Assembly (NCBI GenBank): GCA_021234155.1
Contig: JAJEKV010000053.1
Location: forward strand, 8,011,424 to 8,075,423
Direction of reading: 5' to 3'
Length of the DNA: 64,000 bases
Origin: Isoetes taiwanensis
Taxonomy: Eukaryota; Streptophyta; Lycopodiopsida; Isoetales; Isoetaceae
Shown: positions 44,097-56,960 of the stretch, piece after piece
Layout of the letters: the number at the start of each line of letters is the position of its first letter
Position numbering within the stretch: position 1 is the stretch's first letter
Program-made: the position numbers and the translations under genes
Notes under the pieces: model-generated
The model's database searches: none
The model's input: the letters and a program-made list of their open reading frames with translations, nothing else
What the model was told of the DNA's origin: nothing

Positions 44097-46873
44097 CAGT
44101 CTGTCACGCTCTTCAAAAGTTCAAACACATTTTTCGCCACGGAGCTACTGAGAGACCGGGGAATCAACAAAACCTTGGGGAACTCACCATTCCTACCAAA
44201 TCGATGCACGCCCCCGTATAGCAACGGCGATCACGGCTCAACCCCAATTACCATGATCGGCGTCAAGGCGGAAATTGACAAACTCCCTTCTTTGCGGGTT
44301 TGATCTATGAGGTCAAACATTACGAATGGGTGAGCCCCATCGTCATTGCACTCAAACACAATGGAAAGATCCACGTTTGCGTGGACTACCGAAAACTCAA
44401 TCAGGCCACGGAGCGTGATCATTTTCCACTTCCCTTCACGCACTGGGTTCCGGAAGAGGTTCTTTGGACATGAGATGTACTCCTTCATGGATGGTTTTTT
44501 CGGCTACAATCAGATCTCAATCAAAGAATCTGATCAACTCAAGACTACTTTCACCACCCCGTGGGGCACTTTTGCCTACAAGGTGGTTCCTTTTGGATTA
44601 TCAAACTCTCCGTCCATGTTTCAACGCATCATGCTCTCAGTTTTTCATGATTTTATGAAGGAAAATCCCTTCTTACAAATTTTTCAAGATGACTTCTCTG
44701 CCTACAGTTCCATGGCTGACCATTTGGATAAATTGGAACTTCGTCTTTCGAGAAATGTGATGAGTCGGCATTAGTCTCAATCGAGAAATGCACCTTTAAG
44801 CGTCACCGGTGTTCTGTTAGGACACGTTGTCAGCAAAGCAGGTATCACCACGGATCCTGCCAAAATCAGTTGTGTGCTCAAGGCTCACGCACCCGCCAAT
44901 ATCAAGGAGACACGCTCTTTCCTGGGTAAGGTCAATTATTACTCCACCTTCATTCCTGGACTTGCAGCCATTGCAGATCCCATTCATAAACTCACGGGTG
45001 ATGAATCCACCTGGGCTTGGAATTCCCAGGCAGATGCTGCTTTCCAACAGTTGAAGCTCTTGCTTACTCGGGCCCGGTTCTTGTTCCTCCTCAATGGGAC
45101 AAGCCCTTTCCACGACCATGTAGATGTCGGCGTTTGCTATTGGGCTGTTCTTTCTCAAGAATATGATGCGCTGCCCGACAAACCAAACAGATCGCCCGGT
45201 AGGAAACTCAATTCTGGCGGCGCCAACTACTCTGCCACCGAGCGTGAAGCCTTGGGTTTAATTTTCTGTGTACAATGCTTCCGTCACTATCTTTTGGGCA
45301 GTCAGATCAAATTTTTTGTTGACCACCAAGCACTCCTTTATTTGATCAACAAATCCCGCCCGCGGGCGCATTGCCGTTGGGTCCTCTTCCGCAAGAATTT
45401 GCACCTTTTGAAATTGTTCACAAGGCAGGCAAATCTCATGTTGTCCCGGATTATCTTTCACGCATCCACACAGATGATCCCTCCACTGGAGTCTCAGACG
45501 CCTTTCCTGATGCTCAACTCTTTCTGGTCACGGCAACACCACATTGGTTCCACGACTTTTCAGCAATTATCTCCTCACGAGCTCTTCCACGGAGGACGCC
45601 ACGCTCTCTCAAGCCAAGCGACAATCCCGTCGACACCAATTTCTCCGCGAGGTCCGTGACTACACCATGGTTGCAGGCCATCTTTACAAAAAGGGTAAGG
45701 ATACCGTCCTTCGACGCTGTGTTCTCCCTCATGAGGTCCCAGATATTGTTCGAGAAGCCCATGAAGGGCTCGGTGGTGGTCATTTTCATGGTGACACCAC
45801 GCACGCAAAAAATCCTTCCGGCTGGTTATTTTTTGGCCCACGCTTTTCAAAGACGCCACCACGCGCCCGCCGCGTGTGATGCTTGTCGTGTGGGAAAGCC
45901 CACGGCCCGTGGCGGCTCTTCCATTGACGTTGGCCGCCACGCCCCTTCCTTCCCGCAAATGGGGATGGATTTTGTGGGACCCATTGATCCTCTCGCGCGG
46001 CGGCACACCCGTGCCGCTACATTCGGGTTCTCACCGACCACGCTACCAAATGGGCGGAAGCTTTGCGCACTTCCGGACAACACGGCGGCAAGCACGACCA
46101 AAGGTCATCTATCAACAAATCATCACGATTTGGCTGCCCCGGAGAGCTGGTCGTTGATCGTGGTGTCCATTTTATCAATCATACCATCAAGGAGCTAACG
46201 GATTATCTATCGATCCATCATCACAAGAGCACACCTTACTATCCTCAAGGGAAGCGGTTTGGTGAAAGCACCAACAAAACTCTGGTCACAATTCTCAAGA
46301 AAATTTGTGGCGCTTCCCTTGGACCGGCAAAACAAACTTCCTACTGTTCTTTGGGCTTACAATACTTGTTTCAAAATAGCTACAGGTCATACTCCTTTCA
46401 AATTGGTTTATGGTCAAGAAGCTCTCATGCCGTTTGAATACATACTTCCGACTCCCCGTTTTCAACTGGCTATCGCCCATAATCTGCCTGCTGCACTCAA
46501 AGAAAGGGTTTATCAATTGGAACAGTTGGATGAACTTAGGCGTGATGCTTATGTTCGTGTTCTTCATGGACAACGGTTGCAGAAATCATTGCATGACAAA
46601 AGACTTAAGACAAAAACATTCAAAGAAGGCGATTTGGTTCTTCTTTATGATTCTCGGTACAAAAATTTTCCGGGTAAGCTAAAGTTTCGATGGCTTGGCC
46701 CTTATCAAATTGTTCAAGTCGTGCAACCCATCGTTTTCCAGCTGGCTGAGTTAGATGGAACTCCATTACCTACACTGGTTAATGGCTTTCGCCTCAAAAC
46801 ATTTCATACCACAGAAAGTGAAAATCAACAAGCGGATCTTTGTTCGGACACAAACACAACGGATAGTGACTAA
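44097..46873 (+). pseudogene. RT-RNase H-integrase region of element B, broken
   Basis: TAG 44219-44221 lies at the codon where element A also has TAG. RT motifs include VCVDYRKLNQ near 44378 and FQDDFSAYS near 44685, again F-Q-D-D. RNase H (NYSATEREALGL near 45226) and the integrase finger and core (DRGVHFINHTIKELTDYL near 46157) follow in scattered frames. The open end 46259-46873 carries FRWLGPYQIVQV and stops at TAA. Frame breaks are dense at 44.1-44.3, 44.75-44.83 and 45.06-46.34 kb, and are partly of the suspect CAG/CTG form. Confidence 0.87.
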
Positions 46874-47797
46874 ACCCGGTGGCATATTTATATTATAGGT
46901 GGAAATTTTTACAAAATGTGGGCTGACCAAACTATTTCGCTATGGGCCGCCCTATATACAAAAAGCGGACTCGAGCCCTATCTACTAAGTCCTAAGGAGA
47001 ACACCCTCTACTCGGGTTCAAGCAGAGGTGATACGCGAGGATGTGGTACCGGTTATTGCTTTCGGGGTCAGTAGCAGTGCGAGAATCACCTCCATCCCGT
47101 TGGTGTGGGGATCGGCATGCTCAGCCATGCCGGCACACCACCCGTCCATAGCAATGCCACGATTGTGGCACCGCCAGAGGTCCAAACAGTCCATTTTGCA
47201 CGTAATCCACTCCAGGCAGTTGGAAGGCATAGTGCATTTATCATGCAAACCAGCAGCAGACATACTGAGCGCCATTGGGTGTCTCAGCTTCAACCTCTGT
47301 TTCTCTTATATAGCCAACCGAGGAACTCCCACGTCGGCGTGGACCAATCAGAAAATTAGCCAGCGTGGTTTGCAATGCAAAATTTGTTACTAAATGGGGA
47401 ATCTTTTCTCCCGCCGCATATCTAGCCATGGTACCTTCTGACACCTTCGTTTTAATGATATCCCAGCATTAAATGACATTCCTTCTTTTCACGCCCGTCG
47501 AACATTAATGTGTGTCCTTTTCCTACCTGTCACATCAGATCATTCACTTACGTCTCATCGCCACCGTTCATTGCTTCTCCCTTTACCATTTGGGGACTTA
47601 GCCAAATTTTGCCTTTCAATTGCCCACCTTGCATCTTTCGCCACCTGGCATCATCAACGGTTGAAGGTTCGCCCTCATCCTGCCCCTTCACCTACACTTG
47701 CGCGCCCTAAAACCTTTTCGTCTATCTGCGCCTTCGTCTTCTGTTCTCTGCTCTCCGCCTTCTTCAAACAGTTCCTTCTGTTCCGACGCTTTTCGCC
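46874..47797 (+). promoter_or_regulatory. Post-pol spacer with likely internal promoter (element B)
   Basis: It matches 7371-8057 of element A, including TTATATAG at 47306-47313. After the point where A is broken it matches the minus strand 27092-26842 and leads to the ATG of the third ORF at 47798. Frames within it are short. Confidence 0.5.
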
Positions 47798-47821
47798 ATG
47801 GCTGCCCCCAAACGGAAGTGT
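47798..47821 (+). pseudogene. Third ORF of element B, first eight codons
   Basis: ATG GCT GCC CCC AAA CGG AAG TGT is followed at 57119 by CAA GCT TCT GCT. The joined reading agrees with the start of the third ORF in element A (MAASPKFPQLQASAP). A 9.3-kb insertion separates the two parts. Confidence 0.75.
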
Positions 47822-48827
47822 TGTTTTATGCCAAAAACAACACCAAAATGGCCCCAAAAGTCCACGTGGCCTGTTTATCCGGATTTGCACAAAGAGACAG
47901 TGGTTTTTTGGCAGAAAAATCCATGCGTAGAGAAAATTGACATGGTTTTTGTGAATTTTTGTCAGCGTGTACTTTTTCCTTATTTGTTGTTTTTTAGGCG
48001 GAACCATCGTTGTTTATCTTTAAAATAGCGTGTAGGTTTTAATTTTCTTTTTGAAAAACTAAATTACAACACTAGAAATAAAAACACTACAAAGAAAAGA
48101 ACACGTAGGAAATAGAAAGTCGATGTTTTCAAGTGTTTTTTTTTATAATGTGGACATGTTGTTTCAAGTGTTGTTTTTGCAAAAAAAAAAAAAATCACGT
48201 ATGGCCTTTTTTTTTTATTGAGGAAACCCTACATGTTATTGAAATCTAGCTATAGTTTTCTGAAATAAGGACATGTAAAAATAATATTATAACATGTAGA
48301 AAAAATGTATGTTTTTAATGTGGTTGTTTAACTAATGAGATATTGACACGTGGCATACTTTTTAAATAAAAAATATTATTCTAGCTAATCAAATATGGAC
48401 ACGTGGCATACTTTTGAAATAAAAAAAGCATTAGTATTACATGTAGAAAAAGAAGGTATTGTTTTTAATATGTCTTCTATCAAATCAAATGTTGACACAT
48501 GGCACACATTAAAATAAAAAATTACTATAAACCACAATTTAAAAGCTAATATATTATGAATTTTGCATTGATTTTTTTAATTGTTAAAAAAAAAAAGCCT
48601 TTTGGGAATCGAACCCAAACAAGTCCATAAGACATAACATTCATGTTATCTCCATTCTCATTTATATATCGTCTTGATGGATTGCAATCTAAATTTTAAA
48701 TTTTAACGTCAGATTATAACATTCAATTAACATTCAATGGTTAAGGTTTAAAACAATTGAATTAATGGTTGTGGTTAAAAACAATGACTAACGTCATCTC
48801 AACTCTCCTTTTCTTCTTCCACAACAT
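47822..48827. other. Left subterminal part of the insertion
   Basis: AT-rich, with ACATGTAGAAAAA motifs and a repeated GACACGTGGCATACTTTT (48345-48415). No gene was recognised. Confidence 0.5.
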
Positions 48828-48888
48828 CTTCATCATGGAACAGATCAGACTATAAGCTTCATCATGGAACAGATCAGACTATAAGCAT
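48828..48888. repeat. Two tandem copies of a 29-bp repeat
   Basis: Each copy contains CATCATGGAACAGATCAGAC and ends in TATAAGC. Confidence 0.8.
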
Positions 48889-50600
48889 GTTTCACGGACA
48901 ACTAAGAAGCATTATGGGAAAGGATCAAGAAACCCTCATATCAAGTTCATTTTCATAGAATTTAGAACATCGCACAACTTACTGCATATAAGATGCTCAG
49001 TCCTTCTATATTAGAAAATAACCAATATGATGGCTTCACAAGAATGAGAGAACACTCAAAAGCTGAATTGTACTAAAAACAAGAAAGCTGCCCATATGGA
49101 TATTTGCGGGATAATCTCGTAAAAGCGAGGCTGTAAGATGAAAGGGTTTTAAATTTATGAAAAATCATACGAATCAATAATCAACTGCTCTTGTGTCGGG
49201 GATATGCGTCTTTGCTTGTTCTTGCCAAAAAATATCAGACTTTTTGCCATTAGTTATCTCGATCTTAGAGGTAAAAGGGTCGAAATGGTTCCTAGAGGAA
49301 CAAATCATAAGGCAAATAGGTGAGATGGTTGCAAAAAGCATGGCTCTTAGATGATCAAATGCTCGAAATGCTTTTGGGGACAAGATCAAAGATAAGAAGT
49401 GATTTCGGGACCAATAATAAGAATGAAGTGGCATTGAGAATAGGATATGATAAGCAACATCCAAAAAGCAGATCATTCTAAGGAAGCAGGTAATTTGTTT
49501 AGCTTACATTTGCTCCGGCATAGCAGCGAGAAATGAATCGGCTGTTCTAACACTACCGCAATTCGTTCCATCAGTTGCATCCGGCAAAGTCGCAACCCTT
49601 CAAGCCCAAGCAAAATAATCGCTTCCGGCTCGATCAAGCTTCCTAGTCACGGAAAATGTTATGCTTTCGAGTTGGATTCGGAGAAACAAAGCTTAGAAAA
49701 TAAGCGAAAAACAAGCCTCTAAGAACATAACAAAACACAGCCGGATTTGCCATTGCCCACATTTGCCAAAGATTTGCCATCGCCATAGCTACCAAAGATT
49801 TGCCATCGCCATATTTGTCGGATTTGCCAAAGCTTGCCGAATGTGTGCTCCGCTCATGCTTCTACCGCCATGGATGTTTGCTCCTCACCACTTACAGCCG
49901 GATCGCCATGGTTGTGTGCATGCAAGCGCTGGGCAATGAAAACCCGATAGAGGCGGGAAAAGTTAACCAATAGGCTGCGCAATGAAAACCACGATATCTG
50001 GGGGGGAAAAGTTAACCAATAGAATGAAACCAAGAGGATCGCCATCTTAGCCGTCTATTTTTTCAAAATCTGGACCGTCCATTCCTTTAGTCCAACCAAT
50101 AGGATAACACCACGAAGATTGCAATCTCGGCCCGTCCACCTCTGCTAGAGATCCGGGCCATCCATGTGGGCTAATTTTTCTTTGCATAGTTTAATTATTA
50201 TTTTCATTTCAACATGTGACACCATGGGTCTGCTATATTCCATATAAAATGGCGGGGCGTGCTTCACGTGTATACCCTTGCTATATTGGCCATGGCCATA
50301 TGGCCTACATATTTTCCATATTAAATTAAAACACTAGGATTGCTTACTAGCGGTGGGCATGCATGGATGCCATGGGCATGCATGGAAGAACTGGATAGCC
50401 GGGCGCCATAGCTGAAGTGGAAGCAGACGCCGTGCGCCATAGCCGGAGCGCCATAGCAGAGCCGCCAAGGCAGAATGGTCGGCTGTCAATTCAAAGGCGG
50501 GAAACACAGGCCAATAGGAGGAGAGGACCTGGATCGAAATCCAGGCCGTTCATCTTGGCCCATCACGGGTCGTTGATAAAACATTTTTATAAAAATATAA
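48889..50600. other. Mixed sequence, no gene recognised
   Basis: Short repeats of GATTTGCCATCGCCATA occur at 49740-49830, and AAAGTTAACCAATAG occurs twice at 49957-50024. Open frames are shorter than 105 codons and lack domains. Confidence 0.5.
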
Positions 50601-51320
50601 TATAGTTGTGGCTTTTTTCCCACAAATCCAATGTACTAGGGAAAGTTCCAATTCTAGAAAATCCACCAGCGAATTTCCTGAGGCGGCGCCACAAGACGGG
50701 TGGCACCCAAGCGGCGAAGCCGCAGCACCGCCGAGGGAATATTCCCTTACGTTATATACACTTGCTGAAATTACGAGCGAAGGGCGGGGGGCGGCTATGG
50801 CTATGGATATGGCTCGTCGATTCTTTTCTTTCAGAGAAGGAAGCGATGCAGTGGCCGGTGGAGCCATGCCTTCTCATACTTTCCAGAAAATAGGGCAACA
50901 ACAGAAAAACAATCGTCCCTTTTGTCATCCCAATCCATACCTGCACATATTTAGAAAATAGAGTTCGGCTATGGCAGGGTAGTACTTCCCTATTCAGCTA
51001 TAGGATGAACTGCTCTGGCTGTGGCCCAATAATCCAATTTGGATTTGCCTTTGCAAGCAAAAAGAAATTGACAAAGGGGAAAAGGCAGGGGGACTACTCG
51101 TTTCTTCCCAAGCGATGGTTTGAAGTCGGCATCGAATGCGAGGGGCTCGGCAAGCTGCGAGCATTTGAATGATGGACTCTGCTGTTTTGCATGGCTATTC
51201 TAGACACTTCATCATAGTGGCCTCCATCTCGATCACTCAGCCCTGTCAAAAGAAAACCGGCGTGGCGGCGGCGCTATAGATAGCGAGGGCATATTATTAG
51301 TTGTAAAATGTACGAGAAAT
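50601..51320. other. GC-richer segment of possible organelle origin
   Basis: Composition and texture change sharply here (GGCGGCGCCACAAGACGG, GAGCGAAGGGCGGG, GATGGACTCTGCTGTTTTGC). They recall plant mitochondrial intergenic or intron DNA. Frames of up to 117 codons at 50608-50961 do not match a protein I know. The call is an impression only; no gene of an organelle genome was identified. Confidence 0.25.
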
Positions 51321-51589
51321 ATCTGACGGTAATTTTAAGCAAGTGTATCACATAGTTGTTTCACACAAACATTCTTCTAAATTGAATATGGAACATGTAT
51401 TACTATTGTGAGGAGGAGGGCATTCTTAACTTCCACTTTCGAGACTACTCGGCGATTACGTGTATAGCAATGCAAGATATTGAATACTTTCTATAACAAG
51501 GCTTCTCGAAAGTTACGTGAATGAATATTATGGAGGATGAACATATGGTGGGTTGTTTAAGAGAAGATTTGCAACCTAAGTATTTGCAA

Positions 51590-52200
51590 AGCTGGCTCAA
51601 ACATTCCACATGGACTCCAACATGCCCATATATAAGGCTCAGGCATGCCAAGGTGGCTCCAACATGCCACCTAGGCTCCAACATGCCAAGGTGGCTCAAA
51701 CATGCCACATGGGCTCCAACATGCCGACTAGGCTCGAACATGCCAAGGTGGCTCCAACATCACCACCTAAGATCTAACATGCCAAGGTGGCCCGGACATG
51801 CCATGCCACATGGGCTCCAACATGCCACCTAGGCTCTAACATGCCAAGGTGACTCCAACATGCCACCGAGGCTCTAAGATGCCAAGGTGGCTCAAACATG
51901 CCAAGGTGACTCAACCATACCACGTGGGCTCCAACATGCCACCTAGGCTCCTAACATGCCAAGGTGGCTCAAACATGCCATGCTGGCTCCAACATGCCAC
52001 CTAGGCTCGAACATGCCAAGGTGGCTCCGACATGCCACCTAGGCTCCAACATGCCAAGGTGGCTCAAACATGCCACGTGGGCTTCAACATGCCACCTAGG
52101 GCCTAACATGCCAAGGTGGCTCCAACATGCCACCCAGGCTCTAACATGCCAAGGTGGCTCAAACATGCCATGTGGTCTCCAACATGCCATGTGGTCTCCA
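51590..52200. repeat. Minisatellite of CTCCAACATGCCACCTAGG/CCAAGGTGG units
   Basis: About 32 half-units of 18-20 bp alternate between AACATGCCACCTAGGCTC and AACATGCCAAGGTGGCTC. The CCACCTAGG and CCAAGGTGG cores are nearly reverse complements, so neighbouring units can pair. Open frames on both strands are repeat artefacts. Confidence 0.93.
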
Positions 52201-52201
52201 G

Positions 52202-54165
52202 GGTAATGTCGATGTTTCGAGTGCGTTGGCAGAGTCAGATCACAGTTCCGGGGTGGGAGAGTTGCCCGTCCGTGGCCAAGGACCTTCCAAAGAGGACCTT
52301 TGGGACGAACTTCTTCTGGAAGGTTTTAGGGCTCCGTCTTCTGGCGTCAACGCCCTCCCACTACCTCATGACATTGTCCAAGATCCTGGTCCAATCGACC
52401 CGGTATGGCCTCAAAAGCGCAAACCACGTGGGTTGCTAGGTTATTTAGGGTTTACGTTATGGAGGTCGAGTTTTATTGGTTGCACTTGAGACATGGTCGA
52501 GAAGGCTGCGATTGAAAACCGAAGCAATAAGCCCGGGCGAAATGGGGTTTGGATTCACGAGGCGGGCTTTTCTACGGTGCTCCTCGGGAGGGCAAATGCC
52601 AATGCCTCCCTTCCGGAACCGATTTCCCTATCCGGCCGTTGAATTCTCCATTCAAGTAACTTGCACGGGCGGGCTCAAAAAATTCAAGATCTGTAGGAGA
52701 ACATATAAAACCATAAAGTGTCTGCGGTCGACCCGATTGTAGAAAACTAAGTGTTTTGTCGTTCGGGCGATTACAAAAAGCCCGGAATGGAGATTTGACT
52801 TAGCCATGTCGTCGAAACAACAAAATTACCCTAGGGACCAAGTTACGGTCATTTTTTGCGACAAAAGAAACACGAACCCTCTACATGGCGGTATTACGCA
52901 CCCTCCGCTAAGGCCAATTCACTCTGAGCGTGTTGGACATGAGCTACTTTTTGGCGTCAGGGGGGCGGGGGTGGTCTTACGCCCCGAAACTTGGTCTCGG
53001 GGTAATGTCGATGTTTAGGTCGTTGGCGGTCGGATCGGATCCGATTAGGGGTGGGAGAGTTGCCCGTCGTGGCCAAGGACCTTCGAGAGAGGACCTTTGG
53101 GGCCGAACTTCTTACGGGAAGGTTTTAGGGCTCCGATCTTCTGGCGTCAGCGCCCTCCCACTACCTCATGACATTGTGCAAGATCCTGGTCCAATCGACC
53201 CGGGTATGGCCTCCAAAGCGCAAACCACGTGGGTTGCTAGGTTATTAGTAGGGTTTACGTTATGGAGGTCGAGTTTTATTCGGTTGCACTTGAGACATGG
53301 TCGAGAAGGCTGCGATTGAAAACCGAAGCAATAAGCCCGGCGAAATGGGGTTTGGATTTCTGAGGCGGGGCTTTCCTACCTTTGCTCCTCTCGGGGAGGG
53401 CAAATGCCAATGCCTCCCTTCCGGAACCGGTTTCCCTATCCAACCGTTGAATTCTCCATTCAAGTAACTTGCTTGAGTAGGCTCAAAAAATTCAAGATCT
53501 GTCAGGAGAACATATAAAACCATAAAGTGTCTGCGGTCGGCCGGTGTAGAAAACCAAGTGTTTTGTCGTTCGGGCAGTACAAAGGCCCCGGAATGGAGAT
53601 TTGACTTTGCCATGTCGTCCGAAACAGCGAAATTAGCCTAGGGACCAAGTTACGCGGTCATTTTTTGTAGCAAAAGAAACACGAACCCTCTACATGGCGG
53701 TGATACGCACCCCTCCGCTAAGGGCAATTCACTACAAGCGTGTTGGACATGAGCTACTTTGGTGCCAGGGAGCAGGGGTAGTCTTACGCCCACGAAACTT
53801 GGTCTCGGGGTAATGTCGATGTTTGAGTCCGGGTTGGCGGTCGGATCGGTTCGGGGTGGGAGAGTTGCCCGTCGTGGCGGGGACCCTCGAGAGAGAGGAC
53901 CTTGGGGTCAAACTTCTTCTGGAAGGTTTTAGGGCTCGGTCTTCTGGTTTCAACACCCTCCCACTACCTCATGACATTGTGCAAGATCTGGTCCAATCGA
54001 CCCGGTATGGCCTCAAAAAGCGTAAACCACAATGCGTTGCTAGGTTATTGCGGGGTTTACGTTATGGAGGTCGAGTTTTATTCGATTGCACTTGAGACAT
54101 GGTCGAGAAGCTGCGATTGAAAACGAAGCAATAAAGCCCGGCGAAATGGGGTTTGGATTCACCGA
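52202..54165 (+). repeat. ~800-bp direct repeat, two full and one partial copy
   Basis: Copies begin at GTAATGTCGATGTTT: 52202, 53001 and 53809, the last ending near 54165. Each holds CCCACTACCTCATGACATTG and GGGTTTACGTTATGGAGGTC. No frame is conserved across the copies, so they are probably non-coding. Confidence 0.92.
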
Positions 54166-54334
54166 GCTCGATTGTCGCAATTAGAAGTCAAGAACACATT
54201 TTATAGTAGCAAATATTTTTGGAATGATTCGGGATGCCAATAGATCCAAAGTCACATTATTTCGGTTGCCATGGCTCGCATGCATGTTGAAAAAGGTATA
54301 CAGGTCCCAAGTGCAGCCCGACCACATTTTGGCC

Positions 54335-55575
54335 GGCAAGCGTAAACCCTACAATAACACGGCAAGGCCACGGGGTTTTGCGTTTTGGAGGCCATACCTG
54401 GTCGATTGGACCGGGATCTTGCACAATGTCATGAGGTAGTGGGAGGGCATTGAAGCGGATGGCGGAGCCCTAAAACCTTCGGAAGAAGTTCGACCCAAAG
54501 GTCCTCTCACGGAGGGTCCACGGCCCGCGGGCGGGCAACTCTCCCACCCCGGAACTATGATCGACTACGCCAGCGGACTCGAAACATCGACATTACCACG
54601 GAGACCAAGTCTCGTGGGCAGAAGACCACCCCTGCTCCCGGACGCGCCAAAGTACCTCATGTCCAACACGTTCGTAGTGAATTGGCCTTAGCGAAGGGTG
54701 CAGAATACCGCCATGTAGAGGGTTCGTGTTTCTTTTGCTACAAAAAATGACCGCGTAACTTGGTCCCTAAGGTAATTTTATTTTTGTTTGGACGACATGG
54801 CGAAGTCAAATCTCCATTAGGGGCCTTTGTCTTTGCCCAAACGACAAAACACTTGGTTTTCTACACCGTCATTGCGGGACACTTTTGCGGTTTTATATGT
54901 TCTCCGGACGGATCTTGAATTTTTTGAGCTGCTTTCGAAGCAAGTTACTTGAATGGAAAATTCAACGGTCGGATAGGGAAACCGGGTTTCGGGAAGGGAG
55001 GCATTGGCATTTGCCCTCCTGGAGGAGCACTGGTAGGAAAGCCTGCCTCGGTAAATCCAAACCCCATTTCGTCAGTTTCTATTGCTTACGGTTTTCAAGC
55101 TGCGGCTTCTCGACCATGTCTCAAGTGCAAGCCCGAATAAAACTTCGACCTCCATAACGTAAACCCTACAATAACCTAGCAACCCACGGGTTTTGCGTTT
55201 TGGAAACCATACCACAGTCGATTGGACTAGGATCTTGCACAATGTCATGAGTAGTGGGGGCGTTGGCCTTGAAAGGCGCTAAAACCTTCGAGGAAGAAGT
55301 TCGTCCCAAAGGTCCTCTCGGAAGGTCCTTGGCCCGGGACGGGCAACTCTCCCACCCGGGCTGTGATCGACTCGCCAGCGGACTCGAAACATCGACATTA
55401 CCACGGAGACCAAGTTTAGGTGGGCGAAGACCACCCTGCTCCCGGGCGAGCGCCAAAGTAGCTCATGTCCAAAGACGTTAAGTAGTGAATTGGCCTTAGC
55501 GAAAGGTGCGAATCTTGCCATGTAGAGGGTTCGTGTTTCTTTTCTTTGCAAAAATGACCGCGTAACTTGGTCCCT
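54335..55575 (-). repeat. Inverted copies of the ~800-bp repeat
   Basis: These are the reverse complement of the 52.2-54.2 kb family, with unit borders near 54597 and 55402 (805 bp apart). With the direct copies they form a large imperfect inverted repeat around 54165-54335. CTG to CGG and CAG to CGG differences occur here too (for example CTCCGGACGGATC near 54902). Confidence 0.92.
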
Positions 55576-55840
55576 CATGACTCGGAAGCAAGGTTTTCCC
55601 GAGCAAGGTTTTCCCGAGTTTGTGTTTAGGTTTAAGGTGTTAGCTGTGGTATTTTGCTTGATGGCTCCAACAATTACATCTCTAATTCTTAATGCAAATC
55701 ATCTAAGTGCAATAAGTTATCTTGTTTTTCAAAGAACCAAATCGTTAGAAAGAACCATTGGATAAGATAAATTAGATACAATTAAAACCATTGGATGACG
55801 TGGATAACTATTGGATCGTCTATAGCGAACCTTAGTACCA
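55576..55840. other. Spacer, nothing recognised
   Basis: A tandem GAGCAAGGTTTTCCC doublet at about 55588-55615 is followed by AT-rich sequence without a gene. Confidence 0.45.
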
Positions 55841-56370
55841 ACTACTAGATATAGGCATGGTTTAATGGTGTTCCACTAATGATATCCAAAATGGGGGGAT
55901 AATGTTAGGATATTGCGTAGTCTTGCCATTTTATAATGCTTGGGGATTTGTTGCAATGGTCCTATTCCCCATAAACAATTACATCTCAAATTCTTAATGG
56001 TCTAGATTATACCAAGATGTAGGAACGGTTTAATGGTGTTCCACTAACGATATCCAAAATGGGGGAATAATGTTAGGATATTGCATGGTCTTGCCATTTT
56101 AATGCTTGGGGATTTGTTGCAATGGTCCTTTCCTCCATAAAGAAATACATCTCACAATTCTTAATGGTTTGTTATGCAAAAATGTAGGCGTGGTTTAATG
56201 GTCTTTCTCTAACAATATCCAAAATGTTAGGATATTGTTAGGATTTTGCGTGGTCCTATGACATTAATGCTTAGGGATTTGTTGCAGCGGTCCTGCACCT
56301 CCTCAAGGAATACAAATCAAATTCTTGATGGTTTTGTTATGCAAAAATAGGCGTTAAGTAATTGAAGTAG
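55841..56370 (+). repeat. ~165-bp tandem repeat, three to four copies
   Basis: Copies start near 55858, 56026 and 56190 (GTTTAATGGTGTTCCACTAA, ATAATGTTAGGATATTGC, GCTTGGGGATTTGTTGCAAT), with a partial copy near 56320. Confidence 0.88.
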
Positions 56371-56960
56371 TTGAAGTAACTTGTCTTACATGGAATACTA
56401 GTATAAGGACATGTGATCGTGCACGTGCATCACATGTAGCAAATCAAGTACTCTATCCTACCACTATAAAGACCCGTGATATGGAAGGATAGGACATGTA
56501 GAGAATCAAGTATTCTTTCCTACTTCTATAAAGACATGTGACAATAGAAGTATTGCACATGTCGTAATTCATGTATTCTTTCCTATAATGCCTTAGCAAA
56601 TAAAGTACTCTGTCCTACTACTATAAAGAATAGAATTGTTTTACATGTGACATGGAAGCATACGACATGTAGAGAATCAAGTATTCTTTCCTACTTCTAT
56701 AAAGACATGTGACAATAGAAGTATTACACATGTTGTAATTCATGTATTCTTTCCTACAATGCTTTAGTAAATAAAGTACTCTGTCCTACTACTATAAAGA
56801 CATGTGAATGGAAGCATAGGACATGTAGAGAATCAAATATTCTTTCCTACATCTATAAAGACATGTGACAACAGAATTATTAGACATGTAGAAATTCAAG
56901 TATTCTTTCCTACGGTGGATTGTATTATAAAATGACATGTCACAATAGAGGAAACTACAA
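56371..56960. repeat. Right subterminal repeat (TATAAAGACATGTGACAATAG type)
   Basis: About eight units of 50-65 bp carry TATTCTTTCCTAC and ACATGT. The ACATGTAGA motif is shared with the left end of the insertion. Confidence 0.85.

Noticed and set aside
51445-52439. Frames of 70-110 codons on both strands of the CATGCCA minisatellite
   Set aside because: Open on both strands only because of unit length and composition. The peptides are pure repeats.
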